A stretch of 64,000 nt of DNA from Sialis fuliginosa (taxonomy: Eukaryota; Arthropoda; Insecta; Megaloptera; Sialidae): contig OY540814.1 of assembly GCA_961205875.1 (NCBI GenBank), positions 6,368,993-6,432,992 of the forward strand, read 5' to 3'. Both the position numbers and the translations under genes were made by a program. Positions 50,773 to 60,016 of the stretch are shown here, in pieces (position 1 is the first letter of the stretch; the number at the start of each line of letters is the position of its first letter). The notes under the pieces are model-generated. The model had not been told where the DNA came from. It was given only the letters and a program-made list of their open reading frames with translations, and did no database searches.

Positions 50773-51005
50773 CAGTGGCGTAGATAGCTTTTTGCGATGG
50801 GGGGAGGGGGAGATATGATATACAAAATTAAAAAAAATTATTATTATTATTTTTATTGAATAACCTTTGTTTTTTTTTTTACTCTTAACTTCCCAATTTT
50901 TCCTATTTACTTCTACTATTTTGTTCCTTCTAGTTTAAAAAATGTCTTGAGTTTTCTCATGGGGGGTGATTGATGATCTTAATCCTCCCCTTATCTACGC
51001 CACTG
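50773..51005. mobile_element. hAT-type MITE with perfect 8-bp target duplication
   Basis: The ends are CAGTGGCGTAGATA and TATCTACGCCACTG. CCGGAAAT is duplicated exactly (50765-50772 and 51006-51013). 233 bp, about 250 bases before exon 2 of gene B. Confidence 0.92.
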
Positions 51006-51256
51006 CCGGAAATACATAAAAAGTATGTATATACAGTAAAATTGAAAACCCTCTTCTTTTTTGAAGTCCGTGGTCAGATTTTGAAAGATAAATAAATAAA
51101 AAATAAACCAATTCAAATAAACAAAAAATCGTCCAAATCGTTTGTCGGAGTTATAGATAAAAAATAGATACAGACGAATTCTGTTAACAAATGATGCATT
51201 TAGTGTAATTGAAAACATTTTATTATTTATTAATAAAATTATTTTTTATTTTTCAG

Positions 51257-51992
51257 ATATTATTTAGCTTACTAGCGCTCAGCATTTCTCAATCAGCATC
51301 ACACCCGCTGTTCAATCCATACTTCAGATACTATGGATACCCTCAGTCCAGTTACTACAGCGGTATTCAACGCTTCGGCTTTCAACCCTATCCATACTTC
51401 GGTTACCACTTCTTACCATCCGTACCATTATTAGAAGAAACCTCGTACACACTCGACAGCAAGCTATCAATGGTACCAATGATGGTCGTCCCCCAAAATA
51501 AGCTCAACATGATATCCAGTGGTCACATCACGGAAATATCAAAGAAGAAACCAATGGTCACAGTCCAAACGTCAAATAATAATGTGATGCAATGTACTCC
51601 AGCAGTTAGAATAGTATTGGAAAGGCCTTTAGTAGTCTACGAATCAACATCAAGTGTTTTGTTCCCATCTGAAGTAATAGTTCTTCACGAGAACTTGAGA
51701 TTACCGATACATATTGGGGCTTTGATAGTTCCAGTTGTACCAAATGTGTATATTACACCCCAGACACCTTTGTTGGTGGATGTGGTGTATGCCATACCAA
51801 CTAAACCATTGGATATGCCAGCTCAGCATGATTATGTTAATAACGACGATGTTACTGTAGATGTAGATGCCCAATCTGTTGCTGTTGAAAGCAATGAGGG
51901 TAATAAGAAAGTTACCATTTTAAATTTCCCAGATAGAGTTGCAGATCCGGGCAATTTGGTATATCAGCCCACGGATGAAGAAGGAGAGCTGA
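51257..51992 (+). CDS. Secreted Tyr/Pro-rich protein gene B, main exon
   Basis: The acceptor TATTTTTCAG ends at 51256 and the donor A|GTAAGT begins at 51993. The joined protein is 299 residues. Residues 1-20 form a signal peptide. Residues about 21-60 are Tyr/Phe/Pro-rich (NPYFRYYGYPQSSYYSG, FQPYPYFGYHF). Residues about 115-190 are Val/Ile/Pro-rich and probably beta-structured (RPLVVYESTSSVLFPSEVIV). The next part is acidic, and the C-terminus is helical and basic. There is only one cysteine. No Rebers-Riddiford or other named domain is seen. The signal peptide, Tyr-rich start and split signal exon suggest an extracellular structural protein such as a cuticle, eggshell or silk-gland component. 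That role is inferred. Confidence 0.85.
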
Positions 51993-52059
51993 GTAAGTTA
52001 CCATAATTATTTATCAGAACAATTCAAACGCACACTATTTTAAATAAAATGAGAAATGA

Positions 52060-52537
52060 CAGGGCCGTAACTACTACCGGGGCAACCGAGCATAGGGGGT
52101 CCTTGAACAAGGAGGGTATTTTTTTTACGAAATCGGATTAAAAAAAGTTTCTAGTCAAACTCATTTTGTATCAACACAGATAATTTTTCAAAACCAAAAA
52201 CCCAAATTTATTAGAATTATTTTTAACGCTATCGCTAAGTACCTACATAAAAAATAGTGTCTCTCTACCATATGTTGCCCACAAGTTATTAACGAGTCAA
52301 TTTTTTTTAAATGTGTTTTGTAGCCGTTTTGAATAAAATGTTGACAGAAGTTTTGTTTACATTCTTTTTAATGAAATCGACAAGGTTTAAAAAAACACTA
52401 AAACAGCCTGATCATTGGTTGTTTTAAAAAAAAAAAAATTTATGGTGTTGTTTTAATTGTTTATAAAAATATAAATAATTAAAATTTGAAAGCCTTCTCA
52501 TTTTTATTCCTCTATTAACCCTCTAGTTACGGCTCTG
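52060..52537. mobile_element. hAT-type MITE with perfect 8-bp target duplication, in intron 2 of gene B
   Basis: The ends are CAGGGCCGTAACTA and TAGTTACGGCTCTG. AGAAATGA is duplicated exactly (52052-52059 and 52538-52545). 478 bp. Confidence 0.92.
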
Positions 52538-52839
52538 AGAAATGATGAAGTGCATTAAGAAAATAAACCCACCTTGCAATTATTATTGCACAAAACAGAA
52601 TTTTAATGCTCAAATCGAAAAATGTTATTGCTTAAAAAATTATTTTTAAGGTCACAATTTATATACTGCTCAAAGTATAAATAAAATAATGCACGATTAT
52701 ATAATTCCCAGTTTTACATAATTTATACACAACCAAAATTTAAAAATGTTTTTAGAGTTTTACATGAGACGGTTTAAGCAAATGTCATTAAAATTTAAGG
52801 TTATGTGAAATCTCACTGATTTTAATAATCGCAAAGTTT

Positions 52840-53150
52840 CCAAATAATCTTACCTAAGAGAGATGATTTTAGTCATCTATTCTGCTTACATAAAGCTAAA
52901 ATAGTAACAGTATTAGACGAACGTGTTAGATTCAAATTTGGTAGTGTAAAAACCGTGGCTACAGATCTTTCATTTTTTAATGATTAAAAATGGATAGTTC
53001 AAGGATTTAAAATGTTTATATCTTAATACTAATCTAAATGCATTTAACTTGATTATTCATACGTCGTTATTTTGTATTTACAGATTTGTGATTACTTCCT
53101 ACATTTTTAAATCATTATTTTAAACATATTGTATACAAGAATTTATACAT
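52840..53150 (+). repeat. Segmental duplication block, copy 1
   Basis: It matches 59760-60000 (AGAGATGATTTTAGTCATCT, ATGGATAGTTCAAGGAT, TTGATTATTCATACGTC, TGTGATTACTTCCTACATTT). The homology resumes at 53950-54070 against 61805-61905, after different inserts in the two copies. Confidence 0.7.
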
Positions 53151-53151
53151 A

Positions 53152-53937
53152 CCGTGTGCTCCATTAAATTTCCCCAGGCTAATATCTCGAAAACTAAACA
53201 AGATGGTAAAAAATGTTTTAGACAAAAGTTGTAGCGTTTCGAAGGGGCATTTATTATTGCTATGAGTTTTTTTTATAGTTTATGGGATTTTATGGAGTAA
53301 TTTTTTTTTTAAATGGCAACTAACCTATATTTTTCATTACAGATTCGTAATCTATGGGAAAAAATAAGTAACTTTTGTAGGAAATAAATCAATTATTTTT
53401 TTACAATTTTATGGCTTAAATTTAAAAGGTGATTGATATTAAATGATTTTTTAATCAAATCAAATCAATTTTAATAAAAAAAGACGTTTTTTTATGATAG
53501 AACACTGGTAATTTTTTCAAAATATTTTGTCAACTTTTTCATTGTTGATAAAGTTCTTCATCATTGAAAAACGAAAAAAATTCTCTTAATTCTTACAAAT
53601 TTTTAATAATCCTTGTTTTAATCCTAGTACTTTTTTCCTCTTGCGATTTTAAAAAAATATTGTTTTTTAGTAAAAAATTATCGTGAAAATATTGCAAAAC
53701 GTAAATGTTTTATAAAAAATGTTTCGGATTAAATATGCTATTTTTTTCGTAAATTACGAAACTGCAATAAAAATTATAGGTTACTTCTTGAAAAAAATGT
53801 TATCCCATAAATTATAAAAACCTATAGCAATAATAAAAGTCCCTCGCGAAATGCTATAACTTTGATCTTAAACATTTTTCACCATCTTACTTAGTTTCCG
53901 AGACATTGACATTGGAAAATTAAAATGGAGCACCAGA
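53152..53937. mobile_element. Foldback element, ~790 bp, in intron 2 of gene B
   Basis: The ends GTGCTCCATTAAATTTCC and the complement of GGAAAATTAAAATGGAGCAC open two arms of about 390 bases that fold back on each other (ACTAAACAAGATGGTAAAAA against its partner near 53880). There is no gene. A related one-armed copy is at 5.14-5.56 kb. Confidence 0.75.
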
Positions 53938-54436
53938 TATTACGTAAATAATTATCAAATATCCAATTAAATTAACGAAATTAGAATGTAATCATGAGTA
54001 ATTTCCTAGCATTTTAAAAGTAGATAAATTATAGGTGTTTAAAATATTTTTTTATTAATTTTAATGTATAATTTTATTTTAATTTCGATAATTATATATT
54101 ACAATCGTTTCACGACAGCAAAACATTATTGTGGTATTTAGAAAACATGATTTTAAATTAATTTTTATGTAATAATTTTCTTTTGTGTTGTTTAAGTTGC
54201 GGTCACATATAATGTTTATGAGCTGTTTAAAAGTCAATTTAATTTACTTAATTTTTATACGAGAAAACCTAATTACTGGAGTTCTTGAAAACAAATCAAA
54301 GTACCTAATGAAAATTGCATTTATTTTTAAATAAACTATATTTATGTATTTGGTATTTAGATCTCACATTGTTGGCAACCTTGATCAGCAATTTCTTCTG
54401 CTTTAACTAAAAAAAGACTAAAAAATACATATAAAC

Positions 54437-54525
54437 TTGGTTTCCGTGTTGCTGTCCAAGTTGTCAATTTTATTTTCTTGATATTACGACTCTCATGTCA
54501 GAATATTCTTTAGACACCGTGACAA
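54437..54525. repeat. Decayed Penelope-like hairpin repeat, copy 3
   Basis: TGTTGCTGTCCAAGTTGTC and CGACTCTCATGTCAGAATAT follow the order of the left arm and centre of the copies at 7.2 and 20.6 kb, with many substitutions. The second arm is missing. Confidence 0.5.
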
Positions 54526-54574
54526 TTATATTCTGATACAAATGAAAACGCTAAAACATTTTTATAATAATGTT

Positions 54575-55200
54575 TCAGTTTTTGGGAATAACTCCTCCTT
54601 TAACGTTGATAACTAGCTTCAATCTTCTTTTAAAGTCATTGCAAGCGGCACGCACTGTTTCCATTGGCATTTTGTCCCAAAATTTTGAAAATAACATTAT
54701 TAAATTGCTGAAAATTTGTAATCTGGGAGCTTAGACAACATATATGATCATATAAAATAATTGGAGGATTGCAATCGAGAGAGCTTCGCGGTAATTCATT
54801 TTTCATCAAAGATCAACCTAATTATCCTTACACCATGCTTGAATAATGTTTGCTGTGAAGGAAAGGGCTCCATTTTGTTGAAATCAATAATAATCATCTC
54901 CAAATAAATTTTTAACATTTGGCATGACATTTTTCTCCAAATAGTATTTTGCATTGATTTTTACGCCTATTTTAATAAAAATTAAGGGTAAATTGCCTCT
55001 TGAGTTGATGGCGCTTCAAACCATGACCGATGAAGCATTCTAAAATCTTGGAAAGTGTCTTTTGTCTTCCGGGATGTCCTCAATCCTATCATACTGGGAA
55101 TTGTGGGATTGCTTCAGAACAAATAACTTCTCATTAGAAAATATAAATTCATCACCAGCGTGCCAAGCCATTTTATATCATTTCTCGACATACTTTCATG
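54575..55200 (-). pseudogene. Decayed Tc1/mariner-family transposase
   Basis: Minus-strand frames give pieces of a transposase in the right order: DEFIFSNEKLFVLKQSHNSQ, NASSVMVWSAINSRGNLPL, KINAKYYLEKNVMPNVKNLF, FQQNGALSFTANIIQAWC, then FWDKMPMETVRAACNDFKRR and LKLVINVKGGVIP. The VMVW and FQQ(D) blocks belong to the DDE catalytic core; the catalytic Asp expected after FQQ reads Asn here. Several stops and frame changes make it inactive, and the N-terminal DNA-binding half is missing. No clean terminal repeats were found. It lies antisense in intron 2 of gene B. Confidence 0.8.
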
Positions 55201-55440
55201 CTCGAAATTTTTATTAAAAGACTAATTTATATTGCATAATTGTCTTATAAGATTTACTAGATAACATAAAGGTACTTTTAATTGTTTTTTGGTAAAGAAT
55301 GGGTTGATAAAATAACGCCAATAACGGTACATCGTCGATAAAGAGTTGTATCAAAATATAATTTTCACGGTGTAAGTGTTGTGCCATTTTAATATTTATT
55401 AAAGTAAAAATATTACTTATTTAATGATATTTGTTTTCAG

Positions 55441-55589
55441 TTAACCGCAACCCACCTCAAGTTGTAATTCCAGCCGGTATCGTCCAGTCGACTCAACCAG
55501 AGGCAATGGACACCCTTTTCACAAACGCAAAAGAGTCAGAACTTCTAAACGAATTAAGGGAACAAGCCAAGAAAAACCGCCTTAAATAA
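55441..55589 (+). CDS. Secreted protein gene B, last exon with TAA stop
   Basis: The acceptor TTTGTTTTCAG ends at 55440. The split codon A+TT gives Ile, then NRNPPQVVIPAGIVQSTQP, then a charged helix (AKESELLNELREQAKKNRLK) and TAA at 55587-55589. The total coding length is exactly 900 nt (15+736+149), so all phases close. Confidence 0.85.
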
Positions 55590-55652
55590 ATTTTAAAATA
55601 TATTTTCAAATTATGATTGGCGCAAGTGTAATTTAATATATTATATATAAAT

Positions 55653-55723
55653 AATAAAATTTCATACAGTAATTATAAGTAAATTATTTTCGAACTTTTG
55701 ATGCGCCGTTTTTAATAAATAAA
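55653..55723 (+). terminator. Polyadenylation signals of gene B
   Basis: AATAAA occurs at 55653, 55714 and 55718. A GT-rich stretch (GATGTGTTTTGTGCAGTGTG, from about 55746) lies downstream, as expected for a downstream element. Confidence 0.6.
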
Positions 55724-55789
55724 AATCAAAAGATAATTTTCAGCAGATGTGTTTTGTGCAGTGTGTTAGAAATGTATCGTTGTAGAAAT

Positions 55790-56385
55790 CAGAATATTTT
55801 CATTTCTTGTTTATTTATTTGTTTATTTTTTTTATTAATACATGAAATAATTGGCATAGTTTTGAAAGATATTATATTTGAATACCAAATCATATAGTAT
55901 TAATATTATACTATATACTCGTAGATTTGGCGAAAAGTTTTCTATCCTTGAATGTTTAAGTTCCACAAAATTCGACTCATTTTTACTTAACTAGACGGTA
56001 AGAAAAAATGAGAAGTATAACTTACAAGCAAAAATAAATATATCTTTAATATATTTTGTTTTTAGGATTTTATTTTTCTTGCCTAAAAATATTTACTTTT
56101 ATTTCGCTATAAAATTTAATGCAAGATATAGAATCCAAGAAGAACATATTTTTTTCTACTTCAAAGAGATATTTCTAATGCACTGTATATATATTGTAAG
56201 ATATGCATTTTTTTCTACATGCCATTTGCGTTTTGTGACGTTTTTTATAGTAACCAATATTTGGATGTGCTGTAATTTTGTTTATATACTGCCATTTTTT
56301 ATCTTAATACAATATTTTATAGTATGTTTTATACATTTTATGGTATATTATTTAATAAACAAATATAAAAAAAGTGTATTTAATT
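55790..56385. other. Convergent intergenic gap between gene B and gene C1
   Basis: AT-rich. The long plus-strand frame across 56.08-56.66 kb is low-complexity and antisense to gene C1, so it is not called. Confidence 0.5.
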
Positions 56386-56387
56386 AT

Positions 56388-56404
56388 TTTATTAAATATT
56401 TATT
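56388..56404 (-). terminator. Polyadenylation signals of gene C1
   Basis: AATAAA on the minus strand at 56404-56399 and 56393-56388. The second sits in the same TTTTATTAAA context as the signal of gene C2. Confidence 0.6.
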
Positions 56405-56469
56405 TTTTCCCAATATTTTACAATATGTAATATTAATATACAATATAATTAGATGTACAAGAACATCGT

Positions 56470-56634
56470 TTAGTAGTCATAGTAATCATTTCCGCCATAT
56501 CCACCATATCCACCATATCCGCCATATCCGCCATAACCACCATTATCATAGCCTCCGTATCCTTCATAACCACCTCCAAATTCAAATCCACCATAACCAC
56601 CAAAGCCTCCGGAACCATGATGGTGGTGATGGTG
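56470..56634 (-). CDS. His/Gly/Tyr-rich secreted protein gene C1, exon 2
   Basis: The minus-strand acceptor ATAATTCCAG precedes 56634. The exon begins with six consecutive His, then GSGGFGGYGGFEFGGGYEGY, five GGY repeats and the end NDYYDY with TAA (56472-56470). Joined in phase 0 to exon 1 it makes a 76-residue precursor with about 55 mature residues, no Cys, and mostly Gly, Tyr and His. Such composition fits insect cuticle/matrix fillers, adhesive or silk peptides, and glycine-rich antimicrobial peptides; sequence alone does not choose. Other frames over this repeat also stay open and can mislead gene finders. Confidence 0.85.
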   Translation of the reverse strand, partial: HHHHHHGSGGFGGYGGFEFGGGYEGYGGYDNGGYGGYGGYGGYGGYGGNDYYDY

Positions 56635-59362
56635 CTGGAATTATACAAAAATTGATAAATTAATCTGAAATATAAAATATTTATAGTCACTGAAAATCCG
56701 AAACGACTTCCAATAAGTCTATTTAACGAATATTGCCAAAACATCAATATTTGAATGTTATACTTTACATGGATTAAATGGGAGACATAAAAATGTTTTT
56801 TTCGAAACAATTAATTTTCGTATGGTAGTAAATCAACACAATTTGGACTTATCGTTGGTTAAACTGAGAATTAATGCCCGGTCTCACCGTTCAAACTTAT
56901 TTCTGTTCCTTAGCTAAACGTTCCTTAGTCTTGAATTGAACCTAAATTTTACGTCGATCTCACAGGTCTGCCATATCATATTGTTAGCCCCATTCTGGGA
57001 ATTTTTATTTTTGGTGTACGAGATAATTAAACCTTGGTTTATGTAAAAGAATAAAGGTAATCGTTTATGCTGTGCGTTTATGTCAATGTAATTTTGAATA
57101 TAAATTGTGGATTTGTCTATTTTTTAAACGTGCTAGAAAAGCTAACATTGGAAGTTTTGTTAAAAGTAACAGTTTTAAATAGGTTAATTTTGACATATCA
57201 TGAAAATGGTTTTATCTAGAATAAACTTAGCTTAAAATGTTGTAAACTATTATACCTATGATATCTGCATCATTGCCATCAATAATTTTATCAAAAATGT
57301 TTACAATATTTATTTTTGCGTACAATTTTAAAATTAAGTATCTAGAACTAAAGTATCACTTTGACTAGGACTTTTTTAAAAATAAATATAAAATATATAT
57401 TTTTTACAAAGAAAAATTGCACTAAAATTGTGTTGATTGATTGCGTCTAAAAAAGGAAAATTGCCTTTAGTGTTTTCATTATATAAAAAAATAACCTTTG
57501 AATTTCCAAATATGCTTTCCTATATGCCTGTTTTGAATTGCCCAATAACTAAATAAAAATAATTATTTTTAATTAACCTTTCGAAATGGTTTCCAGTTTT
57601 AATCCAGACCTTTTTTGAAACTCGACAAACATAATTAAACGTTTCTCTGGTGATACCCAGTAAATATTTAAATAATTTAATTTAAATTTCATATTCAAAG
57701 TGGGTCTAGAATACAAAATATAATAAAATTAACGGTATGGAGAACTATACAATGCCATACATGATATTTTCCTTATATTTAAAATATTTTTAATATTAGT
57801 TCTGTAGTATCCCCAAGAACATAAAACAAAAATGTATAATAAGAATCTGAAAATTTGAATTATGTTGCATTTGTTTCCAAGGCAACGTGAATTAGTAATC
57901 TTGGGGATTCCCCAAGGTTTTAAAACTATTTATTTATTTATTGTAGTTTAATAACCTTGGGGGTTGCCATCATTCCAGATCTCCTTTCATATTGTCGAAA
58001 CGAGTGATATTTGATAGCTTTTTTAGGTTTAGCAAAAAAAATCTTTTTTTTTTAATTTTTAAAATCACAACCTGTCCTGTATGTATAATTATAATTATAA
58101 ATTAAATATATACGTTTAGAATGATTGTTTTCAATTATTTCCTTACAAAATAAAATATTTCTTTAAAATATACCCTTGAATAATAACTTATTGTTAGTTA
58201 TTTTGTCACGTGGGTTTTTTGGGTTACCTAGTGAGGAGCGAACCTTGCTTAGAATTCGAAACGACCTAGAATAAAGTCTACCTATTTAACGAATATTGTC
58301 AAAGTATCAATATTTGATATACTTTACATGTATTAAATGGGAGACATTAATTTTCGTATCGTAGTAAATCAACAAAATTTGGTCTTATTATTGGTTACAC
58401 TGAGAATTAAATCAGTCAAAATTTGATTATTATAATTAATTTATACAAATTCAAAATACTCGGTCTCCTTCAAGAATTGGTATTTTGGGTAGGTTTTAAA
58501 TCGATGACAATCTTGACAAATGTTCATAATAAAACGCTACGAATTTGTATTTTGAAAAGTAAGCTGTTTGCAGAACAATTTTTAGACAGAAATTACTCAA
58601 TTTGAAGGGGGCTTATTCTTTTGTATTTTTTATAGTTTTTTTTTTAATAATAAATTACCTAAGTATATCTGTATTACAATCGGAGACGGAACTTGTTTTT
58701 ATGGCTCGGGTTCAAATATAAATTTTGGTTCGGGTTTGGGTTCAACATGATGCAAACTATTTGGGTTCAAAAACCGTTATTTTTTCAGGGTTCAGGTTCG
58801 GGTTCAAGTTTGTAATTTAAAGAAAATTATTTTGTTAAAAAAAAAATTATAATTAACAAACATTAAACATAAACAACATTTTCTAGAGAAGAAAAAACAA
58901 ATAACAAAATAACCTATAAGCTGCGGTTAGAAAAAAACAATAAAATTACATTTTAAAGATTGAAATCTCTACTTTTCAGATTTTTTTTGCAAATTGAAAT
59001 GTAATTCAGTTAAGTATGTATATCTAGAATTAAAAAAGAAAGTAAAAAATATGTAAATTTTAGTAGTGGACTTGGTAACTCATATCATACCATAAAATTC
59101 AAACAGATTTTCAGTATTAGTACATTTTATAATCTCATATCATAATCAATCATTGGAGAAAAATATTAAAAATAATTTATTGAACCTGAAAATATATGGT
59201 TATTGGTTATCCATGAAAAGGTTCGGATTCAGGTTCAGTCTCGTTTACTTTGAAATATAGCGGTTCGGTTTAGGTTCAGGTTAATGAAAAATACAGGGTT
59301 TTGCGGGTTTCGGGTTCGGGTTCAGGTTCAAATCCCTGATTTTAATATTTAAAAACACTTAC
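56635..59362 (-). other. Intron of gene C1 (2.7 kb)
   Basis: The 3' part next to exon 2 is homologous to the 0.64 kb intron of gene C2 (ATATAAAATATTTA, ACTTATTTCTGTTCCTTAGC). The extra length comes from a doubled 165-base block (about 56695-56872 and 58253-58410), AT-rich filler, a repeat E fragment in reverse at about 57860, and a hAT-like element at 58.7-59.3 kb. Confidence 0.7.
58690..59338. mobile_element. hAT-like MITE with GGTTCGGGTTC runs, one clear end
   Basis: The right end GGTTCAGGTTCAAATCCCTG resembles hAT ends. Both flanks carry GGGTTC/GGTTCGGG series and an AAAAACCGTTATTTTTTC stretch shared with the element at 3132-3514. The left end is not preserved as CAGGG. Confidence 0.55.
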
Positions 59363-59428
59363 TTGTGGAGCAGCCAATGCAAAAACTACCAATAATACAA
59401 ATACAATAACTTTAGTGAAAGTAAACAT
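59363..59428 (-). CDS. His/Gly/Tyr-rich secreted protein gene C1, exon 1 (signal peptide)
   Basis: ATG at 59428 opens MFTFTKVIVFVLLVVFALAA, then PQ and the donor GTAAGT. This is a complete signal peptide with cleavage likely after ALA or AAP. The leader from the initiator at 59473 is 45 nt. Confidence 0.88.
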
Positions 59429-59469
59429 TTTGCAAAATATGTTTCGGTTGTTTTTGAAAATAATTTCCC

Positions 59470-59505
59470 AACTGAAACTAATATCAAGTTTTTTGTATGT
59501 TTATA
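59470..59505 (-). promoter_or_regulatory. Core promoter of gene C1 (TATA box and initiator)
   Basis: On the minus strand TATAAA starts at 59505 and TCAGTT has its A at 59473, a spacing of 32 bases. Gene C2 has the same arrangement and the same 45 nt leader. Confidence 0.8.
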
Positions 59506-59535
59506 TATATATTTCTTCAATGTCATTGCCTCTTG

Positions 59536-59600
59536 TCTTTTCCATTTCATATACGAGGAAGTTCTTTAACCTTGGAGTTTTCCAATATTTATCTTTATTT
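59536..59600 (-). promoter_or_regulatory. Conserved upstream block of gene C1
   Basis: On the minus strand it reads AAAACTCCAAGGTTAAAGAA, then CTTCCTCGTATATGAAATGG and AAAAGA. It is nearly identical to 63852-63910 upstream of gene C2. It lies roughly 60-130 bases before the start of transcription and is a candidate tissue-specific enhancer module. Confidence 0.65.
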
Positions 59601-59759
59601 TTTAGCATTAAAACACAAAATGTTATTGTTCAAATTATTTTTAATTTCACAATTTTTGCTTTTTATAATGCTCAAAACGTTAAATGTTACTCAAAAACAA
59701 TAAATTGTAAGCGTATAAAATAATATACGCTTAAATACTACCCATTATGTAAATAGTCT

Positions 59760-60004
59760 AACCTAGAAGAGATGACTTTTGTCATCTGCTTTGATATAAA
59801 ACTAAAATATATACGGTAATATAAAAACTTGGCTATAGTTATTTCATTTAGATTAATAAATATGGATAGTTCAAGGATATAAAATTTGTATCTCTTAATA
59901 ATTATCTAAATACATTTAAATTGATTATTCATACGTCACTATTTTGTTTTTAAAGTTATGTGATTACTTCCTACATTTTTGTATACAAGCATTATACATA
60001 TATA
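59760..60004 (+). repeat. Segmental duplication block, copy 2
   Basis: Partner of 52840-53150; its other half is at 61805-61905. It lies upstream of the gene C1 promoter. Confidence 0.7.
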
Positions 60005-60016
60005 TATGAGCATTTT

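Larger units (their letters stand above)
21421..51256 (+). other. Giant intron 1 of gene B (29.8 kb)
   Basis: It begins GTGAGT and ends TTTTTCAG. It contains no other supported gene. Its content is AT-rich spacer plus the repeats and mobile elements listed separately. Stretches with nothing recognised include 21.45-23.29, 25.95-27.72, 32.99-33.65, 39.93-41.7, 41.95-42.63 and 47.42-48.92 kb. The size is unusual for such a small gene. Confidence 0.75.

Noticed and set aside
51209-51256. ATG at 51209 as the start of gene B
   Set aside because: It gives a plausible hydrophobic N-terminus, but it lies before a strong acceptor. The five-codon exon at 21406 with TATA box and initiator joins in phase to give a cleaner signal peptide. 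Not fully excluded.
56079-56663. 194-codon plus-strand open frame across the gene C1 exon
   Set aside because: It is low-complexity (Phe/Tyr/Ile then HHIHHIRHIRH) and antisense to a well-supported exon; the His/Ile run is the mirror of GGY codons.
56433-56810. 125-codon minus-strand frame rich in MVDMVDMAD
   Set aside because: Wrong frame of the GGY repeat. The correct frame has a proper acceptor, a Tyr-rich end and a paralogue with the same structure.
59319-59340. tRNA B-box-like GGTTCAAATCC
   Set aside because: It is the end of a hAT-like MITE; no A-box, acceptor stem or cloverleaf is present.
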